Shown here piece by piece: positions 53,446-64,000 of a DNA stretch of 64,000 nt. Both the position numbers and the translations under genes were made by a program. The notes under the pieces are model-generated. The model saw only the letters and a list, made by a program, of their open reading frames with translations. It made no database searches and was not told the DNA's origin. The stretch covers positions 14,570,001-14,634,000 of the forward strand of contig CM034548.1 in the NCBI GenBank assembly GCA_020055645.1, given 5' to 3'. This stretch comes from Tomocerus qinae (lineage: Eukaryota > Arthropoda > Collembola > Entomobryomorpha > Tomoceridae). Every line of letters begins with the position of its first letter. Position 1 is the stretch's first letter.

Positions 53446-53637
53446 AGTCTCAATGAAGTTCTGAGAGCCGTTCGAGCAGACCCGGACGTTTGGTCAGAGA
53501 TGCAGACTCTTCTCCGCAGATATGATGACTGCATTCGGGCTGGAGATGGGCTCCACTACAAACGGGATCCTTCTCTTTCCTCTCCTGACTTCCTTCGACC
53601 TCTTCTGACTTCCTCTCCTTGGTCTTCCTTCCAGTAA
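53446..53637 (+). CDS. Candidate alternative terminal exon of the synphilin-like gene
   Basis: Begins after the acceptor GGCAAGCACAG and stays open to a TAA at 53635-53637, encoding a helix-like stretch with STTASLNEVLRAVRADPDVW and LRRYDDCIRAGDGLHYKRDP. Joined from the internal donor at 50613 (phase 1) the frame is continuous, giving an alternative C-terminus of about 64 residues that replaces the stop in exon 50460-50672. An internal acceptor (TTCTCCGCAG, exon start 53520) would allow in-frame entry from exon 52881-53040. A donor-like CA|GTAAAA at 53633 just before the stop could extend the transcript. Function unknown. Confidence 0.5.
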   Translation, partial: SLNEVLRAVRADPDVWSEMQTLLRRYDDCIRAGDGLHYKRDPSLSSPDFLRPLLTSSPWSSFQ

Positions 53638-53953
53638 AAGAAAAACACACGCAGATACGTTCATTCAGCCTTGCGTATCATAAATTACTACTCGAGTAGT
53701 TACTTATTATATACATCCCATTCACTTTACGTCCACATGAAATATCTAATCAAGTCACAGAGTCAACCTCAATTTCGCCTCCTCATGCAACCTCCGCCAA
53801 CATTTCGTTGCAATTATTTATTTATATTTACTAGTAGTACTTTCTTCAGTTGTGGCATGTAGTACTTAGCTGCCTCCAATTATAATCATGCCCAGATAAA
53901 TATTTTGAATTTGTGACATGTTTCAGTCTTAGAAGCAGTAATAATATTATTAC

Positions 53954-53969
53954 TATATATATATATATA
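53954..53969. repeat. (AT)n microsatellite
   Basis: About eight AT dinucleotides in tandem within AT-rich intergenic or intronic sequence. Confidence 0.8.
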
Positions 53970-54934
53970 CTTATATCATGTATATATACTATATAGTAAG
54001 TGAGTAGTTATATATTACTAGACTTATTGCATATATTATAGATATACCTGCATAATGTGATAGAATGTGTAACTGTTAGAAGTTTCAGGTTAGAGATTGG
54101 AAGAGTGTAGTGTAGTTATGATTGTAGAAAACGTAGGGAGATAAATAATATGTAGTTTGTGCTCATCTACCCAAACGTAACCACACAGAAGTATATACGA
54201 GTCCGGATGCGCACCCAGACATGATTTACAACTGTGCTGAGATGAGATCATTCCATTAAAGTCTTCCTGTTCGTTGCCGGCTAGCAAGATTATATGTCAT
54301 TACTATTACATCACCATAACTCACATAGTACTAGTCTGACTCCACTTGGCCCAGCTTCCCTTGTAACTTGTTTCCAGGCTCAGCAAGACTCGGATGTTTT
54401 CGAAAGTCGTACATTTTACTTTTGCAGAATTGCTGGTTTGACTAACAATCAGCGTCTCTGCATTTGCCAGTCATCTCTATTTCACTCTCTGTCTGTCTCT
54501 CCCCCTGTGAACGCTCCATCCATCCAATCCACTCAGCAGACGAAGATAATGTACCCAAATCCTCAGGCTTTTGACTTACTAGATAATTGGCTATGTACAT
54601 ACAACTTACCTATCTGACTTTCTTTTACTACTTTCTAACTTAATCGAGTAATTTCCTTCTTAAGCAGACTCTTGTTAAATAAAAATATCTTTTGTGCAAT
54701 TTTAATAAATGCATGTCGTTCTACCGTATTTTTAAGCCTTCCTATAAAGGAAATTCATCTCTCCCCTTTTATCATCTGTACAACTTCAAAGGATAATTTG
54801 TGCACATCTGTGAAAACACAAGAGAGGGCCAACCAAACATACGATGAGGAAGCCACTTCTTACTCCTTGCTTACCATTGTATATAAGTAACTTTCTGTTT
54901 CAGGCGAAATGTCAAAGAGATAAAATAAAGAGAA

Positions 54935-57900
54935 ATGGAAGACGCGGGGAATTACGGCTTGGATACGCACAGTTCCTTCAGTAGTCGTAGTAATGGTAGG
55001 GATTCGTGGTGGAGGAGAGGAAGATGAGTTCAGTTCACTCCAGCGGACTCTAATAGCACAGTAGCTTATGGAATGTATGAATGATCTTTGCTCAACTCAG
55101 ACTCCTCTGATTCAAACTCGTTAACGTTACTCCAATTGCCTCCTTCCTTCAATCTTTCTATTATTTTCTCCAAACCTCTTACTCTTTTCGATTAGTCGGC
55201 TCACTTAGCTTCAAATGCTCTCGGAGCAATTAGGCAATTCGATGACACAAAAAGCTAACACAATGTACATCAGATCTAACTCCTATCTCTCCTGCCACTT
55301 AAAGACACAGTACAAATATTGCACTATGTCTACCACTCTCTATCCACACCGCCACATCAAAAACCAACTCTCAAAATCAGAGAATCACACTAACTTTGTC
55401 TACATTACATCAGGGCATACTATACAGTAATGACAACTATAGCTAGATAGTTCCCAGACACATAAAAACTCTACGCTGGGTAAACATAAAGATACCTTTC
55501 TTTTAGAGACACACTTAAGTGAACTTTTTTCAAGGATAAACTTGTACAAACCTTTGCCTCTGGGGATTCAACAACAGTTTACGTAGCTACACGTAATATT
55601 AACAGAAACAACATTGACTTTAACTCATCAGATCTTATCCATTTAATGCACAGCGGGAATTCATCTTAAAAAGTAACATCATATTTCATACATACAATGC
55701 GATATTTGTCAAACAAAGCCCTCAAGATATACGCAATGTCACATTTTTATCGAATGGCATAGTAAACACGTACATTACCAAAAATGTACTTTATTAGGGA
55801 GCAAGAACCGGTTCTTTATTTTTTTGTCTGTAAAGATAGGTCCACCCAAGCAGACAGAACAACTCTAGCACTACAACATAAACCACAATATTTACCTCCT
55901 CCTGTTAAAAATATCAATGTACATACTAATATCATGTCAATTAAACTAGTACATTAAATTAAATAAATATATTAGTTATCTTCTTACTTTCAAGGAAAAT
56001 TCTACTGAAAATTTGTCCCCTGCAAAAAAATTTGAAAATTCCAAGAATTTTAGAATACGGTATTAGAAAAAGCCTCTAGAAATAAATTGTCATTGTAGCA
56101 TATTTGTAAAAATATTTTTATAGCTATGAAAGTCAAAATTGTGAGTAGAAGAATGAATTTGAGGGGCGGAAGCAAATATAATGAATGTTTGTGCATTTAA
56201 GAAAAGAAAGCAAAAGTAAGCAGGTAGTTGTTTGTAAGTAGCTTGTGTAAACAGGAGATGTTCGCTTGACTCGGTGGGCTACATATGTAGAATGGATGCT
56301 GGCAGTCCATAGTCCCTGCCCAACCAGGCAACCACTCAACTCAAGTCTGTTTTGTACAAGACAGGTTTCATAGACGACACGACAGGACGTGAAAGAATTC
56401 TGGAGGAGATACGGTTACTTCACTTGCTTACTTTCTCTGTTCACTTTCTCTCTCTCTCTCCCCATTCAGCTCTCGAGCACAAAGACATCGTTGATGAAAA
56501 CGTGGGTGAAAGCGAAACCAGTCCGCGTGAGCAATACGGGGAGACGAGAGAGAATGCCAAACAGCTCATCTCCTCCATCAGGCTCCATCACACAGATACA
56601 TTCATGCATCTACTACCCTCCACGACATAATTCTATTCTTCACTACTAGCTCCAACAGAAATGCAAAACCTGATCGAATGCATCAGACAGAATAGACAGG
56701 ATCCACCAAGACGGAAAAGGATATCCTCCCTAAATCTTTGTCGAATCGTCCAATGAGACTTTTCAAGTGATAATATCAAAAGCAATCATGTTTATCTCCT
56801 CTCTTAGCCATGGACACTGCTAATTTACTTTAGCTTCGTGTGAATACATTAACACAACAGCACCTGAGTCTCCATCCAGAAAATCTGATTATTATACGAA
56901 TACCAACCCATCGCACCAACTCCAAACTTTCTCAGTTGCCAATGGGAAGCTGTGAAGGACACGAACCAATATAGCATGAATCAACAAATCATATTCATAC
57001 AATATAAACGTTTACAATCCCATTACTCATCTTTTATCTGCAACTAGATATTGTTGAATTGCTGAATGTTAGATTTACATTTATGTATACTGTACATATC
57101 CCATTGATCTTTCCTTTGATGCCTGCAACGCAATACACCAGTTTCCTGAATCAACACAAACCCACGCAGGATACAAATGTAACACATATCAGATTTAAAT
57201 ATCAGATACCTTATAATATTAGCGAATGCAAAATCACAGTCGGTTTAGATGAAAACATTATATACAAACAGAAACATGTGTTTTGTTGGATGCTCTACTT
57301 TAAAAACTGATTTAGTTTGTACTGGAATTGTAAGCTTGGTTTAGACCAAATACATATATAGCTTCGAAATCTGATTACCTATTTTTGACCCCCTTTCTAA
57401 TTAGTCGTTTTCCCTGCGAATGTCTTAAAATTTGATTAATGAAAATTATAGCTCAGTATTTTCCTTTAGTAAAGAATTTTCCTCTAGTGTTAATGAATTT
57501 TTATTTTAAAAAAATTGTAGAAACTGAATTGCTTATCATAAAGAAATCTAGCAACAGAGATTTTAGAAATGCCGTTTATGAAAATTTACCTTATTAATTA
57601 CACTGTATCGTATTCATTACAGTTCATTACAGATTCGAAAATTTTCTAGTAGGCGTAATCCAATAAAGTAATTATATGGAAAGTTTTCTGGCAAAGGATA
57701 ATTGAAAATCGAAGATCTACTCTTTAGCATTCGTTAAGATCTCCTTTTGCGTCACCGAATGGCAATAAAAACTGCTTCTTCACAATTATAATATTGCGTA
57801 TGCTTGCTGAAAACTGGCATGCTTCGTTAGCAAGCTATGGAAATGATAAAAAATTGAAGATGGGTTAGGCGTTTTTAGTAAGTAGTTGTAACATAAGTTT

Positions 57901-59992
57901 GTTAGCGTGTACTCTATATTGAAAAACTGTCTTTTTTGTAGCATGTCTACTTGAAGGAAGACTTAAGTGTGTAAATATGCTTTACTCGGGAATGCTCTAT
58001 TATTACTTTAGGACGCCTGGATGGAAGTGATGATAGACTGCAGATATAAGCAATGAAAGATTCTTAATTGTGAATATAGTAAATTTAGCGGGAGTAGAGT
58101 TAGATTTTTTCTGTTGATGTGAGTTTTCTATCAAGTCAAGTGTGCATATTTATTCGGTTCTTTATTGGAAAGGAAATTAAATGAGATGCCTGGCCATGCA
58201 CGACACACAACGGTAAATTTGATTCGATTGGATTACATGTATCATCTTCTCTGAAGCTACAAGGCTATATACTATTTTAGGAGTACAGGATTTTACATTA
58301 CTTACTTTTTACTGCCTATAAAGTTAGAGTTTGGGTATGCACGTTGGTCGTTAGTCTTAATGTCACAGAAAGACATCTGAACACACTTATCCACATCTGA
58401 ACTGAGGATTGAACATTGAAAGTCCTGAAAAGAGCTCCCGACGCTTACAAATCCAGTAATAATAGTAGGCTGGAGGGATCTATGTGGATGAAACTAAAAA
58501 TTACTGAAGAGATGCGGAATGGTTTCGCACCTGGACTGAGAGTGATCTGGCAGATGAAATTCTAGTCTAATGCGCACTAAATATTCCTGTGGATGAACAG
58601 AGATCCATTTTGCAATATTATATCACCATCCATGGAAATAACTTATTGCTCTTGATGTTAGCAGGTAAGGAAATAAGTTTGGTAGAAGTTGGTTTGTTAT
58701 TTATGTATATGTGCATCGACGGAGAATGCATCTGATGGGTAGTATACATAAGGTAGCTAGCTAAGTAATGTAAATAGGAACGTAAACATTGAATGACTAT
58801 ACATTCAAATGCGAATTGGATAGTAGGAGCATCAAATTGCAAGACATCATGTGTAATATTATTGTAGCATTTCGTTGTTGCGTTAGGATGAAAGTGGAGC
58901 ACGACTGAACTCAATAACACGTACATAAAAACATAACACCGCAGCGTAAGCGTAGATAGACACCATGTACGCTCTACTCACTTCGATAATACAAGTATAC
59001 GTCTTCGGTTGTTTGTGCACCGTCTTTTGTAGTTTTTGAGCTGAAGAAAACGTGGGGGTACCTAAGTCGAGTCTACTGCCATATCCCACCAAACATAACA
59101 ATATAAGTGCCTACCTATCAAAGCTGAGACTCGACTAAAAGAAATGCCGATACTTTTACATACATAACTGAACACTCAAGTGAACAAAGATTTTTTCATC
59201 CGGTTCCCTTTCTTATCGACCCAGACTCCACCCACAAAATATGCAATGTAGCCGCACAACCAAAGATGATCATTTGATCATACTGATGCCCTCATTACTT
59301 TCTCTTTCCACTTTCTCCTATACTGCAGACACATCCACTCTCCATAATATATAATACTAACTTGACTTGTAAATATCTACATTAACTACAAATGCATACA
59401 TCCATATCCAAGACTTAGGTGCTAACTGTAATAGCTAAGTTACTATAATAATATAATATGTATGTATTTATATTATACACATTATATACTTATATGCTAC
59501 TACCATCAAACATCATATATACTTATACACTACGATGTAGCAAATCTATTCGCGTAATATATGTACTGTGGTCTTACATAAGTAAGTAAGTAAGAAGAGT
59601 AGTCGTGCATTCTTCTCTTTTTTTATTTTTTCCTTCCATTCTTTTTCCTTGCAGATATACTCCGATCTATGTAAATGCATATATATGTATATCCTTCGCA
59701 GTTACTTTCTCCGAGTTTTCGCTTCTCCACTTTCCCTTTTCCTCTCTAGCCATATGCTTTTGGCTCTCTTCTCACAATCACAGTTGACTCGACTCACGTT
59801 AGCAACTTATATTCCTATGGAGAAAGCCTTCCCTACAGTAATTTCTCGTCTTACTTCGCCACGGTGCTGAAATTTGTTCCAGTTTACAAGACGGAGCAAA
59901 GGAGAGCGTTGCGTTGGGATGGGAGATACGAAGGACTCATGCAGACCAGAAGAGAGCTCAAGTATTATGTACGACTGCCAAATATGCACTAA
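54935..59992 (+). CDS. Unknown 108-residue protein in three exons, or 3' part of the synphilin-like locus
   Basis: Exons 54935-54995 (ATG, phase 1 out; exon begins at acceptor CTGTTTCAG, 54903), 56470-56526 (preceded by the best pyrimidine tract in the window, CTCTCTCTCTCCCCATTCAG) and 59784-59992 (TAA). Donors are G|GTAGGG and C|GTGAGC. Both junctions complete codons in frame and no stop intervenes. The ATG has a good context (GAGAAATGG) with an in-frame TAA three codons upstream. The product starts MEDAGNYGLDTHSSFSS, has an acidic middle (DIVDENVGESETSP), an aromatic Tyr/Phe-rich stretch (SNLYSYGESLPYSNFSSYF) and a basic end (KTEQRRALRWDGRYEGL, then RRELKYYVRLPNMH). There is no signal peptide or membrane helix. 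I do not recognise the family. It is on the same strand as the synphilin-like gene, 1.3 kb beyond that gene's last candidate exon, and may share its transcript. Confidence 0.55.
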
Positions 59993-60310
59993 GGTACGGA
60001 CCTACACTTTCTCTACTATACTGTACACCATGCATTTATGATTAGAAGACGGCCAAGTTTAAATCACATGGGGACACAAAGAACCCTTCTTCCTCTTCTC
60101 TGCTCGTCTTACGACGCTCCGACTCCTATTTCCTCTGCTTTGGAATAATGTGGATAGCCGAGAAGCCAGCCTTCGATCTACGTGTACATTTTACGCTTTC
60201 TCCTATCTCTCACACTATCTACCATGCACCCATTCCAAAATCCCTAATACACTCTGTAAACAAATAAGGAGAGGCTACTCAAGGTAAGAACCTCGTTGAG
60301 GCCTCCTTAG

Positions 60311-60316
60311 AATAAA
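60311..60316 (+). terminator. Poly(A) signal candidate for the 54935-59992 transcript
   Basis: AATAAA about 320 bases after the TAA at 59992, compatible with the 3' end of the small three-exon gene. Confidence 0.35.
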
Positions 60317-60319
60317 TTA

Positions 60320-63270
60320 TAAAAACTATTATACTTCTCGTGAACCTAGGCTTAACACTTGCATCAATATACTTCCTAATTGGAATTGATTACTCTTTAA
60401 AATACCTCACTAAGTAAAGATTTTTTGTTCAAAAATCCAAGGAAAACCCGTAGCAAAGAGCTCGCGTCTGAAAGTACCCCCAGTTAAAATTACAGTAATT
60501 TCGAATGGACATGTTTTCAGGTTAAAGGTGTCACCTTTCTACGTTTAATTATTTTGATATACAATGTTACGAGGAGAAAAATAAGACTATTAAACTACCT
60601 CTGATGATATGATACATATATTACCGAATAATTAAATTGGTATTTTCTGATATTTCTTTAGCCTATCCTTTGAATTTTAGGATACATGCCATGTTTCCCA
60701 ACAACGTGACTTTAAGAACTAGTTAAGTAGAATTTATTTAATCTGGGAAAGTCAGTGAGTATATATTTTGTTATAACCTGTGACCTAAAACGTGCCTTAA
60801 CGATGTAAACACTAGAAAGTATATTAATTGAAGAAATTCAGCAGACTTGTTCTTGAAGACGTGCTAAAACGTAGTAATGAAGTTATCTTTATATCGTTTT
60901 CCTTTCAGTAAAAATTTAATGGTACGTGCATATTTGCTACTAGCATGGATTTATGAACTAAATGTGCAGTATAAGTTTTAGTTGAGAAAACACGTAACAA
61001 AAACACTCTGTTACAATTAGTAAAGAAAAATTTTAATGACACATCATATCCCTCAACAAAGTCAAAGTCACTGAAAGTCATCCACAAAGTTCTTTAATGA
61101 AAGGAAAGAAAGGATCTAATGAATGATGAATAGATTGAATCAGCAAAAAACGTTCTCCAAGACTGTCGTTGATTTTATCGCTTTCAATAGGTATTGTCTC
61201 ATAATCATCGACCAAATGTCGTGGACGCCTTTGGAGTTAAATAATGAAAAACTTTCGGAAAGCGTGATGTCATAAAAACATCAAAAACAAATTAAATCTG
61301 AAATGCTTTGATTATTTTCTCTGCAGTACGATGTAAATTCGCAATTTCCCCCTCCCCCAGAGCCTTTTGAGGATCAATGGAATGGATTCGACTTAATTTG
61401 ATTTTTTGCGCGCTGAAAAGTCATAACTTACGTACGTGTCATGTGTGCGTACTAAGCCGGTTAGGAAATGGTTGGGCATGGGCCCAGAAGAGCGTTGGGT
61501 TGCCACTGTACGTGCCTACTTAATGGCATGGTGTAGCCACTTGCTCCTCATGCACTTACCCGGTTCCTCGGAGCAAGATGTATAGCAGTTGCACAATAGG
61601 AAGAGAGGTATGGGCATAAGGCATTGTCTATAGTGTAATCAACTCGGAGACATAAAAGATATCTTCCTGTCTCCCATTATGCTGTGCTTTACTCTTTTGC
61701 AGTTTCCGTGAATTCAGGCAAACTGCCCAGCTATGCCAAGTCAAACACAGTCAGAGAATAGAAACCTTCATGCCCATGCATCATCGTAGCCTTTTAAGTA
61801 GTATTTATTCATAGATACCTACTGCTACCTATTTATTTACGAATGTTCATTCCCCATCTGATGGAAAGATTGTCCGATTCGCTTTCCCTTTGTTGTCCAG
61901 ATCTAAAATAGTAAATACTTAACCCATAAAGGTAACAGCACTGTGTAAACCTAATATATATTTACGTAGCTCTGTACCAAGAGTTCAGTGACAGTTTTGG
62001 ACAAAACGAGTTTCTGTTCTACTTATTTAGTAATGTTTCACAATCTGTAGCTTTTACCTAAAATGAGAATGTACTGCGCTATTAACGACAGAAATATACC
62101 CTTATTTCAAATACTATATAACTGACCTAGATGGACTTTTGGCTACTTTTTATTCAATGTAGGTTGGAACAACATTCTATAATTGTATAGGTAAGTCACA
62201 AAAAAGAAAGTAAAATCACATATCCGTTTCTATTCTTCTGAGACACAAGTTGCAAAAACTTCTGAGTAATTGTCCCAAATTTAAATTGGATTTCACGACA
62301 AATTCTACCTGCTATAGATACTTGCCAAAACAGGATTACTGAAGTTGGGACATTATATTCTTATTCTTTCTTACAGCCAATAGAAATATAGTGCGTAAGT
62401 TTTCGAGATTACCTATGGGGTGACCAATATTTACGGACGCAGTAAATTTACAGACAAAGTTTTCATACCATCATCGTACGGTTTTATACAAACTTTACCC
62501 AACAACATGAATCAAACCCACTCTATACCTCCATGTTACCACATCGTACTTCAAACATATTTAGTAGGTACCCATAACCTAAATCTGGGTTGTCAGATAT
62601 AATTTATTTCCCACCGTTCTTTCCCAAACATTTTATGCATTTTTACAGATAAGAAAGCACTATTATGCACTTTACCACATAAATACTACCAACTTTCAAA
62701 CTAACACAGCGTCCACTTTCTCAACAATTACATGCGTCCGTCATTCAAGAACAGATAAAAAGTACACTACGGATGTGGATCTATTGTGGCTATCAAGCCA
62801 CATAATTTACCATTGAAATTAGAACTCATACCACAACCCGACTGTAGTGTTCAAACCACCATAATTCCCAATTTATATCATTCTACACTAGATTTACAAT
62901 GAAGTAGGCAGGAACTGGGTAATATATTCCACAGCTGATGACGGAACGGCGGAAACTCAGCACATGAAAATCTTGTTTCCTGTTGACGATTCACTAGCCC
63001 TCTAGTCATTAGTAACGAATTGGTCATCCTCCAACCATATAATTTCTATCCTCTCGCAGCCACAAAAATTTTTAGGGAGGGCATCCAACTAAACGCTGCT
63101 AAACCTTTATGTAATTCTTTGTATTTTAATTCGTTTCGATATTGGGGGTAAAAACCGGGCATCTAGTCCCTGTTTGCGACCCTGGCTCTTCTAATATTTT
63201 AAGGTCTGTACATTCATGTTTAAAGTTTCGCCCACAGTCAGATCAATCAGACAACTCTAGTAAAATGCTT
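60320..63270. other. Right-hand spacer without a supported gene
   Basis: AT-rich sequence; open frames are short and unconvincing. A frame at about 60049-60264, just upstream after an acceptor-like TTATGATTAG, is open for about 70 codons but has no partner exon in phase. No RNA gene was recognised. Confidence 0.45.
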
Positions 63271-63277
63271 TGGGGAA

Positions 63278-63488
63278 CAGGGAAAAAAAGTTACCCTTTT
63301 TTACAAAAAGGTAAAAAGTAATACTTTTTCTAAAAATTCAGTCCTTTTTACCTATTTTACTTTATTTACATATAAAGTGGAAGTAAATAGGGCACGCTGC
63401 TACATCAAAAAAGGTAAATAAGGACTGCTTGTAAAAAATCTTACTCCTATCTTTTTTATAAAAAAAAGGCCCTTTTTTATTCCCTCAT
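63278..63488. mobile_element. AT-rich MITE-like inverted repeat
   Basis: The left arm, starting CAGGGAAAAAAAGTTACCC, and the right arm, ending TTTTTTATTCCCTCATG, are imperfect inverted repeats of about 75 bp that share internal landmarks (CAGTCCTTTTTACC on the left, the complement of CAGTCCTTATTTACC on the right). There is no ORF. The CAGGG-type end suggests a decayed hAT-like MITE; no target duplication is clear. Confidence 0.5.
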
Positions 63489-64000
63489 GTGAAAACAAAA
63501 CGGGAATACATAATACTACTATTTATTCACTTTTACCATACTGTACTATTTACCTACTTTTAAGAACATTTACGACTACCAAAATACCTATCAAATAATA
63601 TGCTGCCACATAACGTTCGGATATTATATTTACTAACTAAAAATAACTTTGCACACTTTTATACACCTCTTTTAAAGTAGCTGGTACGAAGTCAATGATG
63701 TGTATTATGCTATACAAATATAAAGGTCATGATTTTATCTCTTATATTAAAAACCTATTACGTCAAAATTACTTCATCCGAGAAATTGGCGTATTTTCCG
63801 CCAAGTATTAATTGTCGTAGTTTTCTTAGGAAGTTTCTGTATTGTTTCCAATTAAGAGTATCTAAAAACAAAATGTTTGTTTGTTTGGTTCAGTTACTTC
63901 ACTTTTGATTTTCATTTGAGACAATATTCATAAATTCAAACAATGGAAATGTCGAAGAACACAAGTGACAGTTCTTTGTGAATTATTTTTCCCTTGTAAA

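Noticed and set aside
54370-54617. Open frame after TTTCCAG containing AQQDSDVFESRTFYF
   Set aside because: Acceptor-like start, but no consistent donor and a Ser/Leu-rich low-information continuation; could be a further alternative exon but not supportable.
60049-60264. Open stretch of about 70 codons after an acceptor-like site
   Set aside because: The only nearby donor (59994) lies after the stop of the preceding exon, so it cannot be joined in a coding frame; more likely 3' UTR or spacer.
1-64000. tRNA, rRNA, CRISPR, reverse transcriptase or capsid-type element
   Set aside because: Scanned by eye for typical motifs (tRNA B-box, YxDD-type protein motifs, regular spacer arrays) and found nothing convincing; a covariance or profile search would be needed to exclude them fully.

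Overview
This is a eukaryotic, AT-rich nuclear window with GT-AG introns and scattered small inverted-repeat DNA transposons. The four recognisable genes (SAFB, MZT1, LYSMD1/2, synphilin) are animal genes. Intron sizes (tens of bases to a few kb), base composition and the very common CCTACCTA/TAATATTATAAT-type spacer sequence suggest an arthropod, perhaps a hemipteran insect. That placement is an inference and is weak below the animal level. Gene models were built by hand: splice donors and acceptors were read from the sequence and reading phase was checked across every junction.

Layout. 1-6.6 kb, minus strand: the 5' thirteen coding exons of a scaffold-attachment-factor-B (SAFB/SLTM) homologue, running off the left edge. 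6.7-11.4 kb: spacer rich in foldback/MITE-like elements. 11.4-11.9 kb, minus: MOZART1 (MZT1), a gamma-tubulin-complex recruitment factor. 12-14.4 kb: spacer. 14.47-17.34 kb, minus: a LysM-domain protein of the LYSMD1/LYSMD2 type in three coding exons. 17.4-33.5 kb: about 16 kb with no gene I can support, containing two more MITE-like elements and one GC-rich, exon-like island near 32.1-32.4 kb. 33.57 to at least 50.67 kb, plus: a synphilin-1 (SNCAIP)-like ankyrin-repeat gene with eleven phase-consistent coding exons, plus further phase-consistent alternative 3' exons to 53.64 kb. 54.9-60.0 kb, plus: a three-exon, 108-codon reading frame of unknown family that may be a separate gene or the 3' part of the synphilin locus. 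60-64 kb: no supported gene, one inverted-repeat element.

The genes do not form an operon or a single pathway. SAFB is a nuclear RNA/DNA-binding protein, MZT1 acts at the microtubule-organising centre, the LysM protein is of unknown cytosolic role, and the synphilin homologue is an ankyrin/coiled-coil adaptor. No capsid-, envelope- or reverse-transcriptase-bearing element, CRISPR array, rRNA or tRNA was recognised. The least explained part is 50.4-60 kb: several competing, phase-compatible terminal exons and a conserved-looking small ORF.
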